From an uncultured Coriobacteriaceae bacterium (GTDB lineage: Bacteria > Actinomycetota > Coriobacteriia > Coriobacteriales > Eggerthellaceae), in the NCBI GenBank assembly GCA_949294735.1, contig CASFII010000004.1:1-45265 (forward strand): 45,265 bases of DNA, in the 5' to 3' direction. Each line of letters begins with the position of its first letter. The first letter of the stretch is position 1. The notes beneath the pieces were generated by a model. It did not search any database and was not told the DNA's origin. It was given only the letters and a program-made list of their open reading frames with translations. This document shows positions 1 to 7,679 of the stretch, in pieces. A program made the position numbers and the translations under genes.

Positions 1-138
1 AAAACACTAGAAAACGTTAGGCTAAAAATTCGATTCACGTGTAAAAATTTATTTCCACAGTATCCGGTTTTCAAGGTTCTTTTGGGTTCTTTGAAACCCC
101 TTCGCGTCATTGCGCTTGGCTCAGACGCGCAAGGAAGT
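1..138 (-). promoter_or_regulatory. probable 5' leader of an rRNA operon located off the left edge
   Basis: Read on the minus strand, this is the transcript start downstream of the promoter at 139-197. It begins with a short hairpin (TTGCGC at 110-115 pairing with GCGCAA at 127-132), then an internal GGGTT/AACCC stem, then the phrase CCTTGAAAACCGGATAC (60-76). Phrases of the type TTTGAAAACTGGATA are typical of rRNA operon leaders and spacers in Gram-positive bacteria. The 16S gene itself would lie left of position 1 and is not seen, so the rRNA assignment is an inference from promoter and leader character. Confidence 0.55.
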
Positions 139-197
139 ACTTTACAACGGAACCACTCTTGGGTCAAGGAAAAATTTTTAAATTTTAAAAATTTTTT
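139..197 (-). promoter_or_regulatory. strong promoter with UP element, probably rrn P2
   Basis: On the minus strand there is a -35 TTGACC (162-167), a 17-bp spacer and a -10 TAAAGT (139-144). Immediately upstream, 170-197 is 28 bp of uninterrupted A/T, positioned as an UP element for the RNA polymerase alpha C-terminal domain. UP elements plus a 17-bp spacer are characteristic of rRNA promoters. There is no protein-coding gene between this promoter and the left edge. Confidence 0.65.
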
Positions 198-203
198 CTT
201 ACA

Positions 204-349
204 CCCGCGATGGTGAACTTTTTAGTCCAAGAACCCATCAGGGACACCCGTTGTCCGCATTTCTTCCTTGAATAAATGCGGGAGAAGAATACTAGCTGAA
301 ATTTGAGTTCAAAACAAGAACAATTTTCGTGATTTCACAACTAATTTTA
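204..349 (-). promoter_or_regulatory. upstream part of the rrn control region with a possible second promoter
   Basis: No gene is seen here. On the minus strand a second promoter is possible: -35 TTGTTT (312-317), 17-bp spacer, -10 TAGTAT (289-294). Between it and the UP-element promoter lie two short hairpins: CGCATTT/AAATGCG (about 257-281) and GGACA/TGTCC (about 243-258). Tandem promoters are common upstream of rRNA operons. The hexamers are weak, so the second promoter is tentative. Confidence 0.35.
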
Positions 350-391
350 CGAATAAAAAGGGGCGGAAAACGTCCTGCTTTTCCCGCCCCA
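350..391 (-). terminator. Rho-independent terminator of tyrS
   Basis: Positions 360-390 form a GC-rich stem, GGGGCGGAAAA against TTTTCCCGCCCC with one bulged C and an 8-nt loop. Read on the minus strand it is followed by TTTTTATTC, a good U-tract. It lies about 95 bp downstream of the tyrS stop and separates tyrS from the rRNA-type promoters to the left. Confidence 0.85.
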
Positions 392-485
392 CAATGGGTG
401 TAAGTATACTTATTTTCTCTTACTATATATAGTAGTAATACCTAAAGTCTTTACGCTGGAAAAAAATCTTCAGCCCGAAGTGATT

Positions 486-1697
486 TTAAACCAGCTTCAC
501 AAATTTCCTCTTACCTACCTGAATAATAGCGTCTGTCAAAAGTGACGGATCAACGTTGTATTCTTTGGCGGGAACTGCATCCCCATTAATCTTAACCCCG
601 CCGCCATCAATCAAACGACGAGCTTCACCTACGCTTTGAGCCAACTTAGCATCATGAATAATCTTTGCTAAATAGACCTTGCCATCTTCGTTGGGAGTTA
701 AGTCAGCCTGGAACTCTGGAATATCTTCAGGAATTTCATGCTGCTTAAACACAAGATCGAAGTGTTCTTCAGCGGCCTGAGCCGTTGCCTCATCGTAGTA
801 TGCTGCAACAATATTGCGAGCAAGTGCACGCTTAACCTTGTTCGGATGCAGCTTGTCAGCAGCTAAGCCTTGCTCGATTTCGTCGATTTCCGCCACTGAA
901 CACGTCGAAGCCAAACGGTAGTACTTCACCATCAGTTCGTCAGGAATAGACATAACTTTTCCGAACATATCGTTCGGTTCGTCAGTAAGACCAATGTAGT
1001 TACCGTAGCTCTTGGACATCTTCTGCACACCATCAGTGCCTTCCAAAAGCGGAAGGGTTAGACACACCTGCGGCTCCATGCCCATCTTCTCCATGAGCTC
1101 CCTGCCTGCAAGAAGGTTAAAGAGCTGGTCAGTACCACCCAGTTCGACATCGGCTTTAATAACCACCGAGTCATATGCCTGCATAACGGGATATAAGAAT
1201 TCGTGAAGGCTGATGGGCTGGTTATTGGTGTAACGATTATGGAAGTCATCACGTTCCAGAATGCGCGCAACCGTAAAGTTTGCAGTGAGCTTCAGTAAAC
1301 CTTCCATATCAAGAGCCAGTAGCCATTCGGAGTTGTATACCAGCTTCGTTTTTTCGGGGTCAAGAATTTTGAATGCTTGGTCCACATAGGTCTGCGCGTT
1401 GTACTTAACCTGTTCAGCGGTAAGCTGTGGACGCGTGGTGTTACGCCCAGATGGGTCGCCAATCAGAGCCGTGCCATCACCAATGATAAGCGTAACCTGG
1501 TGACCTAAATCCTGGAATTGGCGAAGCTTGCGAAGCGGAACTGCGTGCCCCAGATGAATGTCGGGAGCCGTAGGGTCGACACCCAGCTTGATATTAAGCG
1601 GCTTTCCACGCTTCAGTTTTTCCAGTAGTGCAGATTCGGGCACAATCTGGGCAGCGCCCGATTGAATAATGTGAAGTTGTTCTTCCGGTGAAAGCAT
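486..1697 (-). CDS. tyrS: tyrosyl-tRNA synthetase (KMSKS-type)
   Basis: The 403-residue protein charges tRNA-Tyr with tyrosine in the cytoplasm. The class I catalytic signatures are present: HLGH at residues 48-51 (HIGH motif) and KMSKS at 226-230. The C-terminal 70 residues (about 335-400) look like an S4 RNA-binding domain with [14 protein letters not shown] true KMSKS, rather than the KFGKT of the E. coli enzyme, and this length fit the TyrS type 2 (TyrZ-like) subfamily. The ATG at 1697 follows AAGGAG at 8-9 nt spacing. It lies 46 bp downstream of the U32 gene in the same direction and may be partly co-transcribed with it. A terminator follows. No T-box leader is visible in the short upstream gap. 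Confidence 0.97.
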   Translation of the reverse strand: MLSPEEQLHIIQSGAAQIVPESALLEKLKRGKPLNIKLGVDPTAPDIHLGHAVPLRKLRQFQDLGHQVTLIIGDGTALIGDPSGRNTTRPQLTAEQVKYNAQTYVDQAFKILDPEKTKLVYNSEWLLALDMEGLLKLTANFTVARILERDDFHNRYTNNQPISLHEFLYPVMQAYDSVVIKADVELGGTDQLFNLLAGRELMEKMGMEPQVCLTLPLLEGTDGVQKMSKSYGNYIGLTDEPNDMFGKVMSIPDELMVKYYRLASTCSVAEIDEIEQGLAADKLHPNKVKRALARNIVAAYYDEATAQAAEEHFDLVFKQHEIPEDIPEFQADLTPNEDGKVYLAKIIHDAKLAQSVGEARRLIDGGGVKINGDAVPAKEYNVDPSLLTDAIIQVGKRKFVKLV

Positions 1698-1731
1698 ACT
1701 TTTGCTCCTTAATAAGTTTCAACAAGCGGGC

Positions 1732-1740
1732 ATTCTAGCA
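1732..1740 (-). promoter_or_regulatory. possible extended -10 promoter for tyrS
   Basis: TGCTAGAAT on the minus strand, in the gap between the U32 gene and tyrS, matches the extended -10 form TGnTATAAT with one hexamer mismatch. The start would lie about 28 nt before the tyrS ATG. No good -35 is seen at 16-18 bp. The same TGCTANNAT pattern precedes several other genes in the window. Confidence 0.35.
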
Positions 1741-1743
1741 TAT

Positions 1744-4353
1744 TTAGGAAACGCCACGGAACAAATGACCACTGGTAGCGTGCGGTTGTTTTGCTACCGG
1801 GTTGCCATCTGTGAGCGCAACTTTAAGTGCACGCACTGTCCGACCAACCGTCTGAGCGGTAACTTCAGAATTCATGAGCGTTGCATCCACCATAAAAGTA
1901 GTTACTCCTGCTGCAATTAACTCTGGTAAGGCATGTACAACATCAAGCGGAACCGAGTTATACAAATGGCTTCGGCCGCACAAATCTGTTATCACAGGGA
2001 ATTCGAAGCCCTTGCGATCCCTCAAATAATGTGGACTCTTTCGACGTGCACAGGCTGCGCAATTTTCATCACACGAGCCTTGACTCATAAGCAAGCAATG
2101 CTCAGTAATCATAAGCTCTTGAGCACCTGCTACCGTAAGCCCAATTTCACAGGGAGCATCTTTGGCGAGTGCTTTAATTTGCTCCAACGTAAGCTCTGGA
2201 GAAAGCCATACTCTTACCGCGCCAAATTCAACTGCCTGCTCTAAAGAAAGGCGATTGGTTATAGGCAGATGAGGTCCAACTTCTACCTGCAGACCTAATT
2301 CAGCGGCATGTTGAAGATCTCCTAGGCTTTCCACTAGTACGCGTTGTTCAGCTTCGACACTTTTCCAGGGATCAAAACCAACCATCGCCTCACGCGATAA
2401 ACCTTGCGCGTCGTGGTCGATGGTAGGTAACGCCAAAATGCGATTTTTCGGGTAGCCACCTTGTTCGGCAGTGCCTGAACGCTGTCCAGTAACCGTTGCT
2501 TCCCCACGCCGATAGTTAAGAATCGGAACGTAGATTGTTTCAGCGCCCGCACGTTTCGCCGCACGCGCACAAGCTGGATTGGTGGCCCATGTCACAACAC
2601 TGCAGGACTTTCGTTGAAGAGGGCTGTATGACTTACGTTCTTCTACGCGAGGAAGTTGCCTATTTTTCTTCCCGAAAAGAATAGTTTCACTGAGCTTATC
2701 TAGTGCCTCCGAACGCAGTTGATGGATGCGCGAAAATCCCAAACCGACGCCTTCATCTAATGCAACTGACAGAGACTTTAGCTCGTAAGGGGTTGAACCT
2801 AATCGGTTGATGTGAGACGAAACATCTTCTTTGGTAAGCGCCTTGGTACGTGCTGGTTCAAGAACATCACCTGATACTTCAGACCTGAATATTGGCGTCC
2901 CCTCGACAGCGAAAGATGCCGCCCGATGTGCCGCTTCTTCCTCTAATCGCTGGACGATATGCCTCTGCACGCCTTTGCAATCTGAAAGTTGGGCGGGGCT
3001 AAAGGTCATAGTAAAAGGCTTGCCTACGTGCAGCTCCGTACACCCCTGTACAGGAACGCGTGGTTCGTTTGCATCGTCCACAAACGCTGCGGCTGCACTA
3101 CGCACACGAAAAACGCGATCTCCAACATGCGGCGCGCGCTCCTTTGGCTCGAGGGGTAAAACAACACAGCCTTTGGCATCGCGCGGTGCTTCCCCACTTG
3201 AGCCAACCACCGTATGAGTAGTGCGTCCCTTACCCGTCCAAAATTCAAGCACGTCACCTGCTAAGATACGCTCTTTAGTCGCAAGAAATGCCTTGCCCTG
3301 CCTAACCGCTTCAATACGGCCTATAAACGCACCTCTATTATTGGGACGCTGATAACTCATAATGGTGTTACCTCGAACGCCTTCCAAATAGGCGGTAGTA
3401 AAACCACGAGAAAATGCTTCAGTAAGCTGCTTACGCTCCTCTTCAGTAGCTACGGAGGTAGCGTTGATTGCTGAAGAGTTAATAGGAAGATTGGCTGTAG
3501 ATACCCCTGTGCTCGCATTAGAAGCTGCGTTCGCAAGCACCCGATCAAGTGCGGATCTGTACACCGAAACAACTGCCTGTACATATTCAGGCGACTTCAT
3601 GCGACCTTCAATTTTGAATGAAGAAACCCCTGCATCAACCAACTGTGGAAGCAAATCTATTGCGCACAGATCCTTAGGCGACAACAGATGCTCCCCTTCT
3701 GCAGGCAGAGCTTTATGAGCTCGTTCAGCACGATTATGCAGTTCGTAAGGCAAGCGACACGCTTGAGCACACATACCACGATTTGCTGAACGCCCTCCAA
3801 TCATGGAAGACATAAAACACTGACCGGAATAACATACACAGAGTGCTCCGTGAACAAAGGTTTCAACTTCCATGTCCCACTGTTTCGCTACTTCACAAAG
3901 GTGTGCGATTTCTTGAACGGACAGTTCACGAGCAAGCGTCACCCTTTGAGCACCTAAACGTGCTGCCGCACGAATGCCAGCTTCATTGTGAGTATTCATC
4001 TGTGTGGAGATATGGAGGCGCGCTTCAGGAAGCGTGCGGCTTAATTCCGCAGCAACCCCAATGTCTTGCACAATGAACGCATCCGCGCCTGACCGCCAAG
4101 CCTGCCGAGCGGCTTCCAGCGCTTGAGACACTTCGTTGGGCAAGATAGCAGTATTAAGCGTTACATATATATTGGCTCCGCGAAGATGTGCGTAGTCGCA
4201 CGCTTCAGCAAAACGTTTTGGCGTAAAGTTTTCTGCTCCCCTGCGGGCATTGAAGGTTTCTAAGCCCAAATATACCGCGTCAGCACCCGAGCGAACGGCG
4301 GCATGCAGCGCTTCCATGTTTCCTGCAGGAGCTAGAAGTTCAGTAGTAGGCAC
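1744..4353 (-). CDS. large U32 peptidase-family protein (RlhA-like hydroxylase)
   Basis: This is a long member of the U32 family with an extra central and C-terminal region. The open frame reaches 4398 (884 residues), but a GTG at 4353 preceded by AAGGA and starting PTTELLAPAG fits the family N-terminus better. An ATG-led longer form has no Shine-Dalgarno sequence and would be nearly leaderless relative to a TATACT -10 box at 4410-4415. The U32 signature, ETFVHGALC followed by YSGQC, occupies residues 179-197 of the long form, with a Cys cluster at 187, 189, 194, 210 and 214. Family members RlhA and TrhP hydroxylate C2501 of 23S rRNA or tRNA wobble uridine using prephenate. Older annotations call them collagenase-like peptidases. 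Length and middle region (DUF3656-like) point to the RlhA branch. It lies upstream of tyrS on the same strand. Confidence 0.85.
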   Translation of the reverse strand: MPTTELLAPAGNMEALHAAVRSGADAVYLGLETFNARRGAENFTPKRFAEACDYAHLRGANIYVTLNTAILPNEVSQALEAARQAWRSGADAFIVQDIGVAAELSRTLPEARLHISTQMNTHNEAGIRAAARLGAQRVTLARELSVQEIAHLCEVAKQWDMEVETFVHGALCVCYSGQCFMSSMIGGRSANRGMCAQACRLPYELHNRAERAHKALPAEGEHLLSPKDLCAIDLLPQLVDAGVSSFKIEGRMKSPEYVQAVVSVYRSALDRVLANAASNASTGVSTANLPINSSAINATSVATEEERKQLTEAFSRGFTTAYLEGVRGNTIMSYQRPNNRGAFIGRIEAVRQGKAFLATKERILAGDVLEFWTGKGRTTHTVVGSSGEAPRDAKGCVVLPLEPKERAPHVGDRVFRVRSAAAAFVDDANEPRVPVQGCTELHVGKPFTMTFSPAQLSDCKGVQRHIVQRLEEEAAHRAASFAVEGTPIFRSEVSGDVLEPARTKALTKEDVSSHINRLGSTPYELKSLSVALDEGVGLGFSRIHQLRSEALDKLSETILFGKKNRQLPRVEERKSYSPLQRKSCSVVTWATNPACARAAKRAGAETIYVPILNYRRGEATVTGQRSGTAEQGGYPKNRILALPTIDHDAQGLSREAMVGFDPWKSVEAEQRVLVESLGDLQHAAELGLQVEVGPHLPITNRLSLEQAVEFGAVRVWLSPELTLEQIKALAKDAPCEIGLTVAGAQELMITEHCLLMSQGSCDENCAACARRKSPHYLRDRKGFEFPVITDLCGRSHLYNSVPLDVVHALPELIAAGVTTFMVDATLMNSEVTAQTVGRTVRALKVALTDGNPVAKQPHATSGHLFRGVS

Positions 4354-4405
4354 GCTTCCCCATTCCTTGTAAACATCCCTTATAAACATTCTTGTCATTT
4401 ATTCA

Positions 4406-4415
4406 TGGTAGTATA
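4406..4415. promoter_or_regulatory. overlapping divergent -10 boxes between the U32 gene and the PBP gene
   Basis: On the plus strand TGG followed by TAGTAT (4406-4414) is a weak extended -10. On the minus strand the same bases read TATACT (4410-4415), one mismatch from consensus. The two would drive divergent transcription of the penicillin-binding protein gene and the U32 gene, and would compete for polymerase. No strong -35 was found for either. Confidence 0.3.
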
Positions 4416-4468
4416 GACGAAACATACTCATGCTGGGGGCTCTTGGTCACAAGCAGCAGAAAGAATAG

Positions 4469-6883
4469 ATGCAGGCAGGCGGTGTTATGAATCCTCGGAG
4501 AAAACAACGCGAAAAGAAGATGCAAGTAGGTCGTTGGGCTGCGGCTATTGTCGCACTTACCATTGGCTTTATTGGAGTTTGCGCAACGGCTGGCGTTGCG
4601 GCCGTTGTAGGCAGTTGGACCCAGGACTTGCCCGAGCTTAAGCAAGAAGACCTGTTTAACTATGCTGACAAAACGCGCATTTACGCAAACGATGGCAAGA
4701 CGTTACTTGCTGAATTTTATCTACAGAATCAGGAGCCTGTAGAAGCTGATCAAGTAAGCGAGCTCGTACTTAAAGGCACCGTAGCAACCGAAGACGAACG
4801 CTTCTATGATCACAACGGCATCGACCTTGCTGGTATTGCTCGCGCATTGGTGAACAACCTTATGGGTGGAGATTTGGAGGGTGCTTCCACCATTACACAG
4901 CAATTGGTACGAAATACCGTGCTTTCAAGCGAGGCGAACGATATTTCACTGCGCCGTAAAGTTCGTGAAGCAGAACTAGCGCTTGACCTAGAAAAGCAAT
5001 ACTCCAAAGACGACATCTTGGTGATGTATATCAACACTATTAACTATGGTGACGGATGCTATGGCATACAAGCTGCTTCCCAGCACTACTTCCAGAAAGA
5101 CGCAGCTGATTTAACCATCAATGAAGCAGCTACCCTTATTGGCATTCCGCAATCGCCTACCTACAACAATCCAGTTGACTACCCTGAAAACTGTTTGGCA
5201 CGCCGAAACGTTGTTCTTGACCGCATGCTTTCCAACGGGGTCATTACCCAGGAAGAATACGACACCACAAAAGCGGAGCCCTTACAGCTCAATATTCAAG
5301 AAGACAAAGCTGATGATGGCATCTATAAGTACCCCTTCTTCACGAGCGAGGTGCGTCGTCAGCTTATTGAATCACTTTCGTATGAAAGTGTTTTTGAAGG
5401 TGGCTTAACGGTGCACACCACCATTGATCCCAAGATGCAAAAATATGCCGAAAGTGCCGCCAAAAAGGTATATAAGAGCATGGAAAATTCCGGTGATGAT
5501 GACGTTAAGTTAGCCATGACCTGCATTGACCCGAATACAGGATATGTGCTTGCTATGATTGGTGGTCGTGATTATCGCGAAAATGAATTTAACCTCGCCA
5601 CAAGCGAAGCAGGCCGTCAGGCGGGTTCAGCGTTTAAGGTGTTCACGTTGGCTGCAGCTATTGAACAAGGCATTAATCCCAATACCCTTATTGACTGCAG
5701 CGCTCACTACACCTACAAAGGTTCCACTGAATGGGATGTTTCAAATATCAACAACATCGATTACGGTGTCCGTTCTATCGCTTCTGCTACCTGGGTATCT
5801 TCGAACACGGGTTATGCGCGGCTAGTTACTGACCCTGACGCTATCACCCCAGCTGACGTTCTGGACTTAGCAGAACGCTTAGGTGTTACGGGTAAGGTTG
5901 AAGAGGGCTATTCCAGTGTTCCTTCTATTACCTTAGGCGTATCGCAAACTAACACCACCGAAATGGCTGGAGCTTACGGGGTGTTCGCCAATGAAGGCGT
6001 CAAAATGCCCACCACCTTCATCACCAAGGTAGAAGACAAAGACGGTGAAGTGCTGGTAGACAACACTAAGCCAGAAGGCGAAGAAGTTATTTCTCCCGAA
6101 GTTGCCTATGCAACAACGCAGGTTTTGGAGGGCGTTCTAACCAAGTCAGGCGGTACGGCAGTTGGCTACAGTCTTTCTTCGGGACAGGTTGCAGCAGGCA
6201 AAACGGGTACCTCTGAAGAAGTGCGTGACCTGTGGTTCTGTGGCTACACTCCTCAGCTTTCTTGCGCAGTATGGACTGGCGCCGACCCTGAACGCTCGAT
6301 GTATCAGGCAAGCTGGGCAAAAGACATGTGGAAATACTTTATGGATAAAGCCTTAGAAAGCTACGATATTGAAGACTTTGCTACAGCGGATAAACCCGAA
6401 TACAAACACCCCTTCAATAAAAAACAGCAAGGACTGGATACTGAAGCTGCCAAGAAATTGATTAAGAGCCTGGATGGTAAGTCTTTGGCAGACGTGAAGA
6501 AGGCACTGGCTGACGAAGAAATGAAGACGGTAGAAAAATACAGCAACAGCGTTCCTGAGGGTGAAGTCATTAGCATTACCTTCAAAGATGGCGTGTATAC
6601 CGTAACTGTTTCTAAGGGTCCTGACCCTGCAAAGGAGGAAGAAGAACAACAACAGCAACAGCAAGACACCATTTCCGCTTCTGTGGTTGGCACGCAAGAA
6701 GCAGATGCTATTCAGGCGCTGACCTCCGCGGGCTTTGCGAGCCCAAGCGTTACCTATAAGGCCAGCAATCAGCCTGCAGGCACAGTCATTAGCCAGAGCA
6801 AAACCTCAGGCAAGAGAGGTGATTCTGTAAGCATCGTGGTGTCTAGTGGTCCAGCGCAAACGCCCACAACCCCAACAGGATAA
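4469..6883 (+). CDS. class A penicillin-binding protein (PBP1A-type) with PASTA tail
   Basis: This bifunctional peptidoglycan synthase polymerises glycan strands (GT51) and cross-links peptides outside the membrane. Residues 1-22 are basic and about 23-48 form the membrane anchor. The GT51 domain carries the catalytic Glu in EDERFYDHNGID (E108) and EGASTITQQ (137-145). The transpeptidase has SAFK with nucleophile Ser387, SSN at 444-446 and KTG at 578-580. The C-terminus has a degenerate PASTA-like unit (about 655-718), a Glu/Gln-rich linker with six or seven glutamines, and a clear PASTA domain (about 734-795). An ATG at 4487 would give an N-terminus of the same length as the paralogue at 7680-9908 and is an alternative start. 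Neither start has a strong ribosome site. It converges on a lipoprotein gene. Confidence 0.95.
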   Translation: MQAGGVMNPRRKQREKKMQVGRWAAAIVALTIGFIGVCATAGVAAVVGSWTQDLPELKQEDLFNYADKTRIYANDGKTLLAEFYLQNQEPVEADQVSELVLKGTVATEDERFYDHNGIDLAGIARALVNNLMGGDLEGASTITQQLVRNTVLSSEANDISLRRKVREAELALDLEKQYSKDDILVMYINTINYGDGCYGIQAASQHYFQKDAADLTINEAATLIGIPQSPTYNNPVDYPENCLARRNVVLDRMLSNGVITQEEYDTTKAEPLQLNIQEDKADDGIYKYPFFTSEVRRQLIESLSYESVFEGGLTVHTTIDPKMQKYAESAAKKVYKSMENSGDDDVKLAMTCIDPNTGYVLAMIGGRDYRENEFNLATSEAGRQAGSAFKVFTLAAAIEQGINPNTLIDCSAHYTYKGSTEWDVSNINNIDYGVRSIASATWVSSNTGYARLVTDPDAITPADVLDLAERLGVTGKVEEGYSSVPSITLGVSQTNTTEMAGAYGVFANEGVKMPTTFITKVEDKDGEVLVDNTKPEGEEVISPEVAYATTQVLEGVLTKSGGTAVGYSLSSGQVAAGKTGTSEEVRDLWFCGYTPQLSCAVWTGADPERSMYQASWAKDMWKYFMDKALESYDIEDFATADKPEYKHPFNKKQQGLDTEAAKKLIKSLDGKSLADVKKALADEEMKTVEKYSNSVPEGEVISITFKDGVYTVTVSKGPDPAKEEEEQQQQQQDTISASVVGTQEADAIQALTSAGFASPSVTYKASNQPAGTVISQSKTSGKRGDSVSIVVSSGPAQTPTTPTG

Positions 6884-6954
6884 AGACACACAGCGTGAGG
6901 TAATTCGACCATACTTAACACGTGAAACGCAAAATAACCAAGAAACAAAGAAAA

Positions 6955-6987
6955 CAAAGAACCCTGCAAATTGCAGGGTTCTTTTAA
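6955..6987. terminator. bidirectional terminator between convergent PBP and lipoprotein genes
   Basis: A near-perfect inverted repeat, AAAGAACCCTGCAA (6956-6969) and TTGCAGGGTTCTTT (6971-6984), gives a stem of at least 11 bp. It is flanked by A-rich sequence on the left and TTCTTTTA on the right, so it can serve the plus-strand PBP gene and the minus-strand lipoprotein gene. Confidence 0.85.
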
Positions 6988-7051
6988 CGCCTCAGTCCTC
7001 ATTTAGAGAATGTGCGCTTATTTTCTTTTGAGCCTCAAGACAGAGAATATG

Positions 7052-7579
7052 TTATGCCTGTGCCGAAGAGGTAACGGTCATTTCTTTTCCAGCAACCGTA
7101 TTATCCGCTGCTTCAAGTTTGGCAATCCCCTCATCATAAAGAGCCTGAATTTCTTCTAATTGCTTGTTGTAGGATTCGGTATTCACCTTACCCGAAGAGG
7201 TACTTTCTACTTCAGTAGCTAAATCTATGTAAGCATCCAGCGCTTCTTCAAGACTTTCGCATGCAGCAACATAATCAGCATGCACGTCAGTGAGAGTTTC
7301 AGGTGCAGTGATTGCCTTAAAATCATCTAAAACCTCGTAGGCTTTATCTGCCTGCGTCTGCATAGAAACCAAGTCGCCCCTAGCAACGGCATCAGTAAAG
7401 CTAGTAAGCTTTTCTTCCAGGTTTTCCATGGTTTGACTTACCTCTGCCATATATTGACGATTTGCAGCCTGCGCATCCGCCACGGGATTACTCTGCGCGG
7501 TTGAACAGGCGCTCAGTACGAAGAGCGCTGCAGCGGTGCATCCCACCAAAAGTATGCGAACTAATTTCTGTGCTTTCAT
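7052..7579 (-). CDS. small helical lipoprotein, function unknown
   Basis: The 175-residue precursor has a basic start, a hydrophobic stretch and a lipobox VLSAC with the lipidated Cys at residue 25. The mature part is acidic and almost entirely predicted helix, with heptad-like Leu/Ala spacing (for example MENLEEKLTSF and CESLEEALDAYIDLATEV), so it may form a helical bundle at the outer face of the membrane. The start ATG follows AAGGAG at about 9 nt. A promoter is plausible at 7619-7647. It lies between two class A PBP genes, which may hint at an envelope role, but no family was recognised. Confidence 0.85.
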   Translation of the reverse strand: MKAQKLVRILLVGCTAAALFVLSACSTAQSNPVADAQAANRQYMAEVSQTMENLEEKLTSFTDAVARGDLVSMQTQADKAYEVLDDFKAITAPETLTDVHADYVAACESLEEALDAYIDLATEVESTSSGKVNTESYNKQLEEIQALYDEGIAKLEAADNTVAGKEMTVTSSAQA

Positions 7580-7618
7580 GTACGAGTACTCCTTTTTGGA
7601 TATGTTCGCTTCACACTA

Positions 7619-7647
7619 AGAATATGCTAGAAGAGCATTGTAACCAA
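7619..7647 (-). promoter_or_regulatory. probable promoter of the small lipoprotein gene
   Basis: On the minus strand -35 TTGGTT (7642-7647), a 17-bp spacer and -10 TATTCT (7619-7624) lie about 40 bp before the lipoprotein start codon, in the gap after the upstream PBP gene. Confidence 0.45.
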
Positions 7648-7679
7648 TTCATGCACAATAGCCGTTTGAAAACAATCTG

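Noticed and set aside
60..260. Similarity of CTTTTGGGTTCTTTGAAACCCC near 77-98 to the 19-bp palindromic repeat
   Set aside because: The match is short and imperfect, and the sequence is better explained as part of an rRNA-type leader.
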